Positions 1 to 6,798 of a stretch of DNA of 16,686 nucleotides are shown here, one piece after another. This DNA is from JADJXV01 sp964527785 (GTDB taxonomy: Bacteria; Bacteroidota; Ignavibacteria; Kapaibacteriales; UBA961). The stretch lies in contig CAZGNO010000080.1 of assembly GCA_964527785.1 (NCBI GenBank), positions 1-16,686 of the forward strand, in the 5' to 3' direction. The first letter of the stretch is position 1. Each line of letters begins with the position of its first letter. Both the position numbers and the translations under genes were made by a program. A model generated the notes under the pieces. That model was given only the letters and a program-made list of their open reading frames with translations. It was not told where the DNA came from and did not search any database.

Positions 1-2
1 TT

Positions 3-140
3 TTGGATTGCAAAATAAGTAGAATTTATGTCCAGGCATTTAGGGGGCTGCGACATTTGGAAGAGGAATACAATAAGATTGTAAATCTCTACTTCCCGTT
101 ATTGATGGATTTTTACTCAAAAATGAAAACTCTGTTATGA
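3..140 (+). CDS. C-terminal end of a HEPN-like nucleotidyltransferase-partner protein (partial)
   Basis: A reading frame is open from the left edge to a TGA at 138-140 and gives about 45 residues. The last part contains YNKIVNLYFPLL followed by MDFYSKMKTLL. This resembles the C-terminal helix of HI0074-type HEPN proteins (nucleotidyltransferase substrate-binding family), which are alpha-helical partners of small MNT nucleotidyltransferases. The stop overlaps the next gene's start as ATGA (137-140), which implies translational coupling and supports a two-gene module. The residues before YNKIV are not recognisable, and the HEPN motif R-x4-6-H-x-Y is not in the visible part. Whether this is an active RNase-type toxin, a substrate-binding subunit or a degraded copy cannot be decided here. 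The family call rests mainly on gene order and the terminal helix. Confidence 0.5.
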   Translation: MDCKISRIYVQAFRGLRHLEEEYNKIVNLYFPLLMDFYSKMKTLL

Positions 141-445
141 ACTTCGGCTTGAAACAAGAAACAATTGATAAAATTAATTCGGTATTCGCAAAATACCCCG
201 AAGTGGAAGAAGTTGTCATCTACGGTTCACGTGCCAAAGGAAATTACCGCAACGGGTCGGATATAGATATTACCCTCAAAGGTGAACACCTTACATCACA
301 AATTCTTTCACGCATAAATAGTGATATTGATGATTTAAATACCCCGTATATGTTTGATATTTCTATTTTTCATAAATTGCATTCAACGGATTTTATTGAG
401 CATATTGTAAGAGTAGGGCAAGTATTTTATAAAAAGAAAAACTGA
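137..445 (+). CDS. MNT-type minimal nucleotidyltransferase (antitoxin-like)
   Basis: This 102-residue protein has the compact polymerase-beta fold signature of minimal nucleotidyltransferases. Residues 30-44 carry GSRAKG...GSDID, with metal-binding Asp42 and Asp44. A third acidic residue, Asp74 (in YMFDISIF), is at the expected place, so all three catalytic carboxylates are present. Members of this family transfer AMP or another nucleotide; in HEPN/MNT (type VII) toxin-antitoxin pairs the MNT protein AMPylates and silences the HEPN toxin. The ATG overlaps the stop of the preceding HEPN-like gene, as is common for such pairs. The length is normal for the family. The toxin-antitoxin role is inferred from family and pairing; HI0073-type pairs may have other roles. 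Confidence 0.85.
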   Translation: MNFGLKQETIDKINSVFAKYPEVEEVVIYGSRAKGNYRNGSDIDITLKGEHLTSQILSRINSDIDDLNTPYMFDISIFHKLHSTDFIEHIVRVGQVFYKKKN

Positions 446-541
446 GTTAATTATAACTATAGATTTTTCAGTAATTGCTTGTGAACATACCAACTAATTA
501 ACCACAATCACTTTTTCAAAAAGAAAACCAGTATCCAAACC

Positions 542-2719
542 ATGCCCACTCCACTTTCAATCCTCAAATCAGTCTTCGGCTATTCCGGCTTTCGATTGGA
601 ACAGGAAAATGCAATTAATGCCGTGCTGCAAGGCGAGGATGTGTTTGTACTCATGCCTACCGGCGGCGGCAAGTCGTTGTGTTATCAAATTCCTGCGCTG
701 TGTCTTGACGGACTGACTGTTGTAATCTCGCCGCTTATTGCCCTGATGAAAGACCAGGTGGATGCCCTCGTTCTGAATGGAGTAAGTGCCGCCGTGCTTA
801 ATTCATCTGTTCCGCAGCATATCCAATCTCAAATAATCAAACAGGTAGGCGCCGGTGAAATAAAGCTCCTCTATATTGCCCCTGAACGGTTATTCGCAGA
901 CGGTTTTATGGAATGGCTCAAGCAGCAGAAGGTTTCGCTGTTCGCAATTGACGAGGCGCACTGCATTTCGCAATGGGGACATGATTTCAGACCGGAATAC
1001 CTCCAGCTTTCAGTCCTAAAGCGTGAGTTTGCGGCTGTCCCGATTATTGCGCTTACGGCTACGGCTGATTCAATCACCCGCAAAGACATTATTGAAAAAC
1101 TAAAAATCCTTCCGAAAAACGTTTTTATCTCATCGTTCAACCGTGCAAACCTCCGGTATTTTGTCGAACCAAAACGCAAGGCATATCAACGTATCAAGAA
1201 AATTATTGAGGCGCGTCCGAATGAAAGCGGGATAATCTATACGCTCACCCGTGCCAGCGCAGAATCAATTGCGTCGGCACTTGCAAAAGACGGCATTTCC
1301 GCCCTACCCTACCACGCGGGACTCGACCAGGAAATGCGCACCAAGCATCAGGATATGTTCCTAAAGGATGACGTAAAAATTATATGTGCCACCATTGCTT
1401 TCGGAATGGGGATTGACAAATCCAATGTGCGGTTTATCATTCACCACGACCTCCCCAAAAATATCGAAAGCTATTATCAGGAAACAGGACGCGCCGGACG
1501 TGACGGTGTGCAGAGCGATGTGGTTTTGCTTTTTAGCGGAGGCGACTTGGTAAAGCTCCGTTCATTTTGTCAAATTGATGGTAATCCTGCCCAAACCCGC
1601 ATTCTCCTAGCAAAATTACAGCAAATGGCAGATTTCTGCGAAACCCACACCTGTCGCCGACAATGGTTGATGAACTATTTTGGTGAGCAGTATAGCCCGC
1701 CGTGCAACGCCTGTGATGTATGCCTCGGTGAACGGGAAACCTTCGACGGAACTATCATTGCCCAAAAAGTACTGTCGGCAATTTTCAGAACGAATGAACG
1801 GTTTGGGGGCGGATATATCATTGATTTGCTTCGCGGTACAAGCAAAGTAAAATTGGAACATCTGAACCTTAAAACATTTGGAATCGGTAAGGACATCCGA
1901 GATGCGGATTGGCGGTCGTATATTCGTGAACTCATTGCACGTGAAGTAATTACCAAAACCGAGGATGAATATCCCATACTCAAACTCAATGAAAAAAGTT
2001 TTGAGATTCTGCAAGGGAAGCAGACTGTACAGCTCACGAAACCCGCAGAGCCGGTAGAACGGGAAGTTCGCAAACCACGCACACGGGACAGGAAACTGCA
2101 AAGTGCTTACGATACGGATTTATTCGAGAAACTGCGCACTCTCCGCTATGGAATTGCCAAGCGGGAAAATGTTCCTGCGTTTATGATTCTGTCGGATTCT
2201 ACGCTGATTGAACTTGCCACGTTTCTTCCGTTGAATCTTGAGGACATTCGTACTATCAGCGGGTTCGGAACGGTAAAGACAGAGAAATACGGGAATGAGT
2301 TTGTTAGGGAAATTACTGATTATTGCGAAGAGCATAAGCTAAAAACCAAAGTAGAAAACAAACTCGTCTTCGATCAGCAAGTAGCCAAAAGTGAAAAACG
2401 GTATGAAGAGCGAAAGGCAACATCAAATTTCGACACCCGAAAAACTTCGCTTGATATGTTCCGTTCGGGAATGTCGGTGCTGGAAATTGCAGCGGAGCGT
2501 CTGCTGGGTGTGGGGACAATCGAGGGGCATTTGGCATTCTATATTCCGTCGGGCGAGATTGTATTGGAGGATATTGTAAGCGAGGAGAAAGCCGAGGCAA
2601 TCCGCACAGTACTTCGCGCTCAGGGCTGGAAAAAAGGTGAATCACAACGTCCGATTAAGGATGCGCTTGGGGATGAGTATAGTTATGGGGAGATTCAGGC
2701 GGTGGTGACTGCGGGGTGA
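542..2719 (+). CDS. recQ: ATP-dependent DNA helicase RecQ
   Basis: This 725-residue 3'-5' superfamily 2 DNA helicase acts in recombination and replication-fork repair. The helicase core shows Walker A MPTGGGKS (38-45), Walker B DEAH (137-140) followed by the RecQ aromatic-loop region CISQWGHDFRPEY (141-153), TAT (172-174), YHAGL (257-261) and motif VI QETGRAGRDG (313-322). The RQC zinc site has Cys371, Cys388, Cys391 and Cys394. A winged-helix region follows to about 500, then an HRDC domain (about 525-596). Residues about 633-715 form an additional C-terminal helix-turn-helix-like domain (MFRSGMSVLEIAAERLLGVG), known from other RecQ proteins of this length. The gene seems intact. No clear Shine-Dalgarno precedes the ATG; the frame and the normal N-terminus support this start. 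The 96 bp before it show nothing else. Confidence 0.96.
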   Translation: MPTPLSILKSVFGYSGFRLEQENAINAVLQGEDVFVLMPTGGGKSLCYQIPALCLDGLTVVISPLIALMKDQVDALVLNGVSAAVLNSSVPQHIQSQIIKQVGAGEIKLLYIAPERLFADGFMEWLKQQKVSLFAIDEAHCISQWGHDFRPEYLQLSVLKREFAAVPIIALTATADSITRKDIIEKLKILPKNVFISSFNRANLRYFVEPKRKAYQRIKKIIEARPNESGIIYTLTRASAESIASALAKDGISALPYHAGLDQEMRTKHQDMFLKDDVKIICATIAFGMGIDKSNVRFIIHHDLPKNIESYYQETGRAGRDGVQSDVVLLFSGGDLVKLRSFCQIDGNPAQTRILLAKLQQMADFCETHTCRRQWLMNYFGEQYSPPCNACDVCLGERETFDGTIIAQKVLSAIFRTNERFGGGYIIDLLRGTSKVKLEHLNLKTFGIGKDIRDADWRSYIRELIAREVITKTEDEYPILKLNEKSFEILQGKQTVQLTKPAEPVEREVRKPRTRDRKLQSAYDTDLFEKLRTLRYGIAKRENVPAFMILSDSTLIELATFLPLNLEDIRTISGFGTVKTEKYGNEFVREITDYCEEHKLKTKVENKLVFDQQVAKSEKRYEERKATSNFDTRKTSLDMFRSGMSVLEIAAERLLGVGTIEGHLAFYIPSGEIVLEDIVSEEKAEAIRTVLRAQGWKKGESQRPIKDALGDEYSYGEIQAVVTAG

Positions 2720-2743
2720 CAGTATAATTTGTTCACCCTTATT

Positions 2744-2930
2744 CACTGTAAATGACATCTCCTAAATTGTCTGTCATTCTGAGCGCAGCGAAGAATCTCA
2801 GTAAGCACATCCGTCCCGCAGATTTTCACGTTCTAACGGAGATTCTTCAGTCGAAGACTCCTTCAGAATGACAAGTGACAACTGTTTATTTTTAAAGTCG
2901 TTGCATTATTTTGCAGCTGGATCTGCGGCT
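2744..2930 (-). repeat. Dispersed palindromic element, copy A (reverse orientation)
   Basis: This copy fills most of the 366-bp gap between recQ and the VOC gene. The core hairpin runs from TGTCATTCTGA (2772-2782) to TCAGAATGACA (2863-2873), with inner arms GAAGAATCTC (2790-2799) and GAGATTCTTC (2840-2849). Read on the minus strand it matches copy C at 10058-10250 nearly end to end, about 85-90% over the 102-bp core by eye. The match includes non-palindromic loop sequence (GTTAGAACGTGAAAATCTG) and the flank GATGTCATTTACAG. No convincing ORF is seen. The rest of the gap (2931-3010) shows no recognisable feature. Confidence 0.85.
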
Positions 2931-3010
2931 GACGTGAACGGTTAATGACAGTCGGTTTCTATGTAGTTCTACAGTTCACTGAATTTCTTTCTTTGTTGTT
3001 TTTTATTAAC

Positions 3011-3039
3011 TTGGATTTTATATATTGATGTATTATATT
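3011..3039 (+). promoter_or_regulatory. Possible promoter of the VOC gene
   Basis: TTGGAT at 3011-3016 and TATATT at 3034-3039 are 17 bp apart, which fits a sigma-70-like -35/-10 pair ending 46 bp before the start codon. The surrounding region is very AT-rich, so a chance match is likely, and FCB-group bacteria often use a different -33/-7 consensus. Confidence 0.25.
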
Positions 3040-3085
3040 GCCTTTGCAACTTACTAAACATATTTATTAATAACCACATACAACT

Positions 3086-3457
3086 ATGGCACACTCAATC
3101 AACTGGTTCGAAATACCGGTCAAAAATTTCGATAGAGCAAAAGCATTTTATGAAAATGTTTTAGGTACTGAAATGGACGAATTTGAAACAATGAAAATGA
3201 AATCAGCTTTCTTTCCTGCTGATATGCAAAATGGTGATGTTAGTGGCTGCCTAATACAAGGGGAAGGATATGAACCATCAACGAGCGGCTCGCTTGTTTA
3301 CTTGAATGGTGGCGAAGATCTTAGTATTCCTCTATCAAAAGTTGAAAATGCAGGAGGAAAAGTTCTTCTGCCAAAAACTTCAATCGGTGCTCACGGCTTT
3401 ATGGCTTACTTTGCAGATACAGAGGGGAATAAGATTGGATTACATTCACGTAGTTAA
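3086..3457 (+). CDS. VOC (glyoxalase/bleomycin-resistance fold) family protein
   Basis: This 123-residue protein has the two beta-alpha-beta-beta-beta half-modules of the vicinal oxygen chelate superfamily. The first half is about residues 3-55, starting HSINWFEIPVKNFDRAKAFYENVLG; the second is about 66-121, ending MAYFADTEGNKIGLHSRS. The ending D-x-E-G-N-x-I-G-L-H is typical. Members are small metal-dependent or metal-free enzymes or binding proteins acting on methylglyoxal, antibiotics or other small molecules; the substrate cannot be read from the sequence. The length is normal for single-domain members. It stands alone, with a strong terminator about 50 bp after the stop, so it is probably transcribed by itself. 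Confidence 0.88.
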   Translation: MAHSINWFEIPVKNFDRAKAFYENVLGTEMDEFETMKMKSAFFPADMQNGDVSGCLIQGEGYEPSTSGSLVYLNGGEDLSIPLSKVENAGGKVLLPKTSIGAHGFMAYFADTEGNKIGLHSRS

Positions 3458-3508
3458 TGTAAATTTGAAATAAGTAATAATCTTAATCTAAGATTTAAAC
3501 TTTTTTTT

Positions 3509-3551
3509 AAGCCCTTGAAGGTTTTCGAAAACCTTCAAGGGCTTTTTTATT
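3509..3551 (+). terminator. Rho-independent terminator with an 18-bp perfect stem
   Basis: AAGCCCTTGAAGGTTTTC (3509-3526) is followed directly by its exact reverse complement (3527-3544) and then a T-rich run to 3549. A T-run follows only on the plus strand, so it should stop transcription from the VOC gene. The palindrome has no unpaired loop bases on paper. It also separates this unit from the bshA remnant that starts at 3558. Confidence 0.9.
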
Positions 3552-3557
3552 TACTTG

Positions 3558-3683
3558 TTATTCTGCAAGCACCAGCTCATATAACGCCTCATACTGCGAC
3601 ACAATAAGCGAAGTTTCGAACTTATCAATAGTGCTTTGTAGCACGTTCTAGATAAATATCTCCCACTTTTCGCACCAAGTCAG
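3558..3683 (-). pseudogene. Decayed duplicate of the bshA 3' end
   Basis: Read on the minus strand, 42 codons line up without gaps to the last part of bshA (4425-4553). The end reads DKFETSLIVSQYEALYELVLAE-stop, against DKFETSLIVPQYEALYERVLMEG-stop in the real gene; 28 of 41 residues match by hand. The DNA has an identical 24-bp run (3575-3598 against 4445-4468). A codon that is Gln (CAG) in bshA is TAG here (3648-3650), and no start codon or upstream part remains. It is therefore a dead 3' fragment, in the same orientation as bshA, 867 bp further along. It lies beyond the toxin-antitoxin pair, so the two homologous ends flank that pair as direct repeats. Confidence 0.88.
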
Positions 3684-3706
3684 TTCACATAACCGATATA
3701 ACATAT

Positions 3707-3722
3707 ATACTCAAATGAGTAT
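3707..3722. repeat. Small palindrome downstream of the toxin gene
   Basis: ATACTCA-AA-TGAGTAT is a perfect 7-bp inverted repeat 29 bp past the mazF-like stop. It has no T-run on the minus strand, so it is at best a weak terminator; it may be chance in an AT-rich spacer. Confidence 0.3.
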
Positions 3723-3750
3723 TATATTACAACTTTGTAGTCAGAAATCT

Positions 3751-4071
3751 TTAATCAAGTTGCAAAAGATTTTTAAGATTTGAATTCAATTTTGTGATTT
3801 CATTCGATTGCAACTCCCCTAATTTTCCAATTGCTAATGTCTTATCCACAGTAGCAATTTTGGAGAGTCTAATTAGTGATGTCTTTTTTATTCCATTTAG
3901 CTGTGAAGGTGCTATTTCAATATCAGTCGGTTCTTTCCATTTCAGCTGCGTAGTAATAAAACTAACTGTCAAGTCCGTTTCAGTTTGAATTAGAACAACA
4001 GCAGGTCTCAATTTATTCGCAGATAAATCTGTAAATGGAAATGGAATAAGGACAATATCACCTTTAAGCAT
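3751..4071 (-). CDS. MazF/PemK-family toxin (endoribonuclease)
   Basis: This 106-residue protein has the MazF/PemK fold signature. Gly4-Asp5 lies in the first strand (KGDIVLIPFPFTD), then the loop LRPAVVL with Arg22 as the likely catalytic Arg. Thr40/Thr41 in SFITTQ is near the expected second catalytic position, and KKTSLIRLSKIATVDK (62-77) is the usual central strand block. MazF toxins cut mRNA at short sequence motifs and are held inactive by a co-expressed antitoxin. The start overlaps the end of the upstream 76-residue gene by 8 bp, the usual tightly coupled arrangement. The toxin is full length with no visible lesion. Its cleavage motif cannot be predicted. Confidence 0.88.
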   Translation of the reverse strand: MLKGDIVLIPFPFTDLSANKLRPAVVLIQTETDLTVSFITTQLKWKEPTDIEIAPSQLNGIKKTSLIRLSKIATVDKTLAIGKLGELQSNEITKLNSNLKNLLQLD

Positions 4072-4294
4072 TATACTTTTCTTTCAAATCTTTCACAGAG
4101 TAAATATCTTCTTCGTCATTCAAAAAACTAAAAGCATCACTTTCTGATGCAAGTTTATGAAGACCATCAATCAATATTTGCTCTTCATACTTTTTACTCA
4201 TAAATTCTGCGAAGTCTGATATTTCCACAGCCATTTCTTGAGGCAGCAAGTTTATTGCTTTAATTGTGTTGTCTATAATTGCTTGTCTGGTCAT
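4064..4294 (-). CDS. Antitoxin partner of the MazF-like toxin
   Basis: This 76-residue protein is encoded just before, and overlaps, the MazF-like gene. Its middle (LPQEMAVEISDFAEFMSKKY, 17-36) resembles the helical segment of small DUF2281-like antitoxins. The acidic C-terminus (FLNDEEDIYSVKDLKEKYNA) is of the kind that usually wraps around and blocks the toxin. Position, size and charge support the antitoxin role; the exact family is not certain. In the AT-rich 130 bp before it I see only a weak possible promoter (TTGCAA, 17 bp, TGTTAT on the minus strand). Such antitoxins often repress their own operon, but no convincing operator palindrome was found. Confidence 0.8.
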   Translation of the reverse strand: MTRQAIIDNTIKAINLLPQEMAVEISDFAEFMSKKYEEQILIDGLHKLASESDAFSFLNDEEDIYSVKDLKEKYNA

Positions 4295-4424
4295 TGCTGT
4301 ATATCTCTATTATTCAAAAAATAGATAATAACATTATTCTTTTTAATTATTTGCAACAAACTTACAAAATAATTTACATTTACAATCCCCACCACTGAAG
4401 GTTACCTATAAATACTATTGATTT

Positions 4425-5552
4425 TCACCCCTCCATCAACACCCGCTCATATAACGCCTCATACTGCGGAACAATAAGCGAAGTCTCGAACTTATCAATG
4501 GCTCTTTGGCGAGCATTCTGACTAAAGATTTTCCACTTTTTATCGTTGGTCAGTAAATCCACAGTATATTTTGCCATCCGTTGTATATCCCCAAGCTCAG
4601 CTATAAACCCGCTCTCACCGTGTACGATAACCTCCGGTATTCCTCCCATACTTGTAGCAACTACAGGTGTACCGCAACTCATCGCCTCCAAAGCCGAAAG
4701 CCCAAAACTTTCCGATTGGCTCGGCAGCAAAAAAACATCGGCAGCCGAGAGAAAATCAGGCAGCGCATTTTGTTTCCCCAAGAATCTTACGTGTTCTGAT
4801 ATTCCAAGTTCACGGCTCAGGCGTTCAGCTTCGGCGCGGTCGGGACCGTCGCCCACGAGTACAAGAATAGCAGGAACTGATTTAAGCACCTCGTTAAGAA
4901 TAAGAACCGTATCCATGACCCGTTTCACTGGACGGAAATTAGAGATATGCATCAAAATTTTCTCGCCGTTCGGTGCAATCTTCTTGCGGATTTGCGGACA
5001 TTCATCACGGTTATATGTGGCAGTATCAATAAAATTATTAATTACCTGAATGTCTTTGTCTGTGTTGAACCCGGTCTTGGTTTTCTCTGCCAAAAACCGT
5101 GAAACCGCCGTTACAGCGTCCGACTGTTCTAAAGAAAATTTTACGAGAGGCAGGAAGCTCGGCTCTAATCCGATAAGCGTTATGTCTGTCCCGTGCAATG
5201 TTGTTACTAATTTTACATTAGAAACGCCCTGAAGAGTTTGCTTGGCGAGATACCCGCTGATGGCATGGGGAATGGCATAATGAACGTGCAGAATGTCAAG
5301 ATTTTCGTATTTTATCACGTCAATTATCTTACCTGCGAGTGCGAGTGAATACAATTGAAACTCAAAAAGCGGATAATTCGGCATTTCGACTTCATGGAAA
5401 AATATATTATCTTGAAATCTGTCTAATCGCATCGGCTGGGCGTAGGTAATAAAGTGAACTTGATGTCCGCGTTTAGCGAGTGATGTGCCGAGTTCGGTAG
5501 CAACAACTCCGCTACCGCCATAGGTAGGATAACACACAATACCAATTTTCAT
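4425..5552 (-). CDS. bshA: N-acetyl-alpha-D-glucosaminyl L-malate synthase BshA
   Basis: This 375-residue GT4-family retaining glycosyltransferase would join UDP-GlcNAc and L-malate in the first step of bacillithiol synthesis in the cytoplasm. The N-terminus MKIGIVCYPTYGGSGVVATELG is highly characteristic of BshA. Further marks are HVHYAIPHAISGYLAK, TTLHGTDITLIG, NFRPVKRV, VGDGPDR and the nucleotide-sugar E-x7-E motif (Glu281 and Glu289 in ESFGLSALEAMSCGTPVV). The frame is open to 5621, but the ATG at 5552 is preferred because the family begins at MKIGIV and AGGA precedes it. The other bacillithiol genes (bshB, bshC) are not in the window. The 3' end has a decayed copy at 3558-3683. Confidence 0.94.
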   Translation of the reverse strand: MKIGIVCYPTYGGSGVVATELGTSLAKRGHQVHFITYAQPMRLDRFQDNIFFHEVEMPNYPLFEFQLYSLALAGKIIDVIKYENLDILHVHYAIPHAISGYLAKQTLQGVSNVKLVTTLHGTDITLIGLEPSFLPLVKFSLEQSDAVTAVSRFLAEKTKTGFNTDKDIQVINNFIDTATYNRDECPQIRKKIAPNGEKILMHISNFRPVKRVMDTVLILNEVLKSVPAILVLVGDGPDRAEAERLSRELGISEHVRFLGKQNALPDFLSAADVFLLPSQSESFGLSALEAMSCGTPVVATSMGGIPEVIVHGESGFIAELGDIQRMAKYTVDLLTNDKKWKIFSQNARQRAIDKFETSLIVPQYEALYERVLMEG

Positions 5553-5556
5553 ATAT

Positions 5557-5560
5557 TCCT
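5557..5560 (-). promoter_or_regulatory. Ribosome binding site deciding the bshA start
   Basis: On the minus strand AGGA is followed by ATAT and then ATG (5552-5550), giving 4 bp spacing, a little short but usable. It is one of the few Shine-Dalgarno-like sites in the window and favours the start at 5552 over the longer frame reaching 5621, which would also run into the divergent gene. Confidence 0.5.
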
Positions 5561-5573
5561 TTATAGTAAAATA

Positions 5574-6197
5574 ATGCTGCAAAACGCCTCTCAAGACGTT
5601 TATTATACAATTAACGTGCAAACCCGTGTCGAAATAAAAGTAAAAGGTTCACGGTTCATTGCTACTGCAATTCCTGTCCGTTCCAAAGAGCAAGCGATTA
5701 CTGCTCTCGAACAAATAAGAGCGGAATTCTACGATGCTACACATAATTGCTACGCTTACAGATTGGGCTTAGGGGGCTTGGAATTCCGTACTGCAGATGA
5801 TGGAGAACCGAGCGGAACAGCAGGAAAACCAATGTTATTCATGCTCCAAAAATTTGATGTTAGTGATATTTTACTTATCGTTACCCGATATTTCGGCGGG
5901 GTGAAACTGGGAGTGGGCGGTTTGGCACGGGCTTATTCCGATTCAGCGCAGGAGGTATTGGCTTTGTGTGAGAAAGTTGCAGTACACCGTACAACAACTG
6001 TCCGTGTATTTTGTACCTACGAGGATGTCTCTATTGTCAAAAAACTCATCGAAAGTTTGGCAGTAAATTATGAATCCGATTATCGGGATGCAATTGAATT
6101 TACAGCTCATGTTCATGATTCGGAAGTTAAGAATTTTTGTCAGGTGATTACTGCTTCTACTAATGCGCGGGCAGGGACTGTAGTGGTGACTGATTGA
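5574..6197 (+). CDS. YigZ/IMPACT family protein (UPF0029)
   Basis: This 207-residue protein has the two domains of the bacterial YigZ family. The IMPACT domain (about residues 15-130) shows KGSRFIATAIPV, THNCYAYRLG, DDGEPSGTAGKP and RYFGGVKLGVGGLARAY, the most conserved motifs of the family. The C-terminal ferredoxin-like DUF1949 domain follows (about 140-200). The eukaryotic relative IMPACT regulates the translation-control kinase GCN2; the bacterial role is not established, with nucleic-acid or ribosome-related functions proposed. The start is 21 bp from the divergent bshA start, so its promoter must lie in or next to the bshA coding sequence. No Shine-Dalgarno is seen. Confidence 0.93.
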   Translation: MLQNASQDVYYTINVQTRVEIKVKGSRFIATAIPVRSKEQAITALEQIRAEFYDATHNCYAYRLGLGGLEFRTADDGEPSGTAGKPMLFMLQKFDVSDILLIVTRYFGGVKLGVGGLARAYSDSAQEVLALCEKVAVHRTTTVRVFCTYEDVSIVKKLIESLAVNYESDYRDAIEFTAHVHDSEVKNFCQVITASTNARAGTVVVTD

Positions 6198-6242
6198 AAA
6201 GAGTAATTACGTTATAAATATGTAGGTGAATATAAATTAATT

Positions 6243-6358
6243 GAAGTAGTCGTATAGCTGTCACTCTAAAAGAGTCTTAGACTGAAGAATCTCCGCAATG
6301 CACTACAAAACACAACGGAATAGCATACGGAGGTTCTTCTCTGCTGCCGAAAATGACA
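6243..6358 (+). repeat. Palindromic element, copy B1
   Basis: A core hairpin runs from TGTCACTCTA (6259) with GAAGAATCTC (6284-6293) to AGGTTCTTC (6330-6338) and AAAATGACA (6350-6358). It shows the same order of sub-motifs as copy C but with a diverged loop. The segment 6256-6293 has an almost perfect inverted partner at 6712-6749 (37 of 38 bases). The stretch 6198-6798 has no gene; B1, B2, the CTCTGTG hairpin and B3 account for most of it. Confidence 0.75.
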
Positions 6359-6388
6359 TCTCATAAAATGCTAGTATAATTTATGTCC

Positions 6389-6535
6389 TGTCATGCTGAA
6401 TTTAATTCAGCATCTCCGTGTGCACTACTAAATAGTACGTCGAAATTAGCATGACTAGACAGCAATAGACCCTGAATCCGGGTTCAGGGTGACAAGAGTA
6501 AGTATTTTATTCCAATGTCATTGTCGTATTTTATA
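6389..6535 (-). repeat. Palindromic element, copy B2 (degenerate)
   Basis: TGTCATGCTGAATTTAATTC (6389-6408) contains the nested palindrome ATGCTGAATTTAATTCAGCAT and pairs outward with TTAGCATGAC (6446-6455). Next comes a small perfect hairpin, CCCTGAA (6470-6476) with TTCAGGG (6483-6489), then GTGAC. On the minus strand the end (6500-6535) reads GCCGCCTATAAAATACGACA, which matches the left flank of the element seen at 16636-16655 and near 10058. Confidence 0.6.
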
Positions 6536-6585
6536 GGCGGCTTTGCGACTATTAGGAACTGTAAATGGCATCTCTTGTTTAGCTA

Positions 6586-6677
6586 TGTGAACCATTGTGA
6601 TAAACTCTGTGAACTCTGTGGGAAAATTGAAAAGAATCTCCCACAGGGTTTCACAGAGTGTTACAGAGTTTCACAAA
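6586..6677. repeat. CTCTGTG inverted repeat (long imperfect hairpin)
   Basis: TGTGAA...AACTCTGTGAACTCTGTGGGA (6586-6623) pairs with TCCCACAGGGTTTCACAGAG followed by TGTTACAGAGTTTCACA (6639-6675), separated by about 15 bp. Each arm also holds direct CTCTGTGAA-type repeats. It is unrelated in sequence to the TGTCATTCTGA element but sits inside the same gene-free block between convergent genes, where it could act in mRNA 3'-end formation. No clean T-run follows. Confidence 0.7.
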
Positions 6678-6705
6678 GCATATAAATAATTATCAAAGTT
6701 CGATT

Positions 6706-6790
6706 TAAACTGAGATTCTTCAGTCGAAGACTCTTTTAGAGTGACAGCTATTCGAATACTACGATTATTTTTGTCCCTTTACTTACTTAA
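6706..6790 (+). repeat. Palindromic element, right part, copy B3
   Basis: Only the right arm and right flank are present. A 22-bp stretch (6706-6727) is identical to copy D (14163-14184). It continues through GACTCTTTTAGAGTGACAGC to the right flank ACGATTATTTTTGTCC...TTACTTACTTA, shared with copy C (10293-10324). It ends 9 bp before the stop of the downstream minus-strand gene. Confidence 0.7.
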
Positions 6791-6798
6791 TTCAGCAA

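Noticed and set aside
1616..2101. Minus-strand frames of 161 and 135 codons opposite recQ
   Set aside because: They are antisense shadows of the conserved RecQ RQC region, with no recognisable domain and no start context.
2772..2873. Core hairpin as an ordinary Rho-independent terminator of recQ
   Set aside because: No T-run follows the stem, and the similarity to other copies runs well beyond the hairpin into the flanks.
2744..2930. Spacer palindromes as a CRISPR array
   Set aside because: The copies are single, kilobases apart and in both orientations, with no regular short repeat-spacer pattern and no cas genes.
4546..5049. 167-codon plus-strand frame opposite bshA
   Set aside because: Low-complexity Ser/Arg-rich shadow of a well-supported glycosyltransferase gene.
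5553..5621. Longer N-terminus for BshA starting at 5621
   Set aside because: The family begins at MKIGIV, an AGGA precedes the ATG at 5552, and the extension would overlap the divergent gene.
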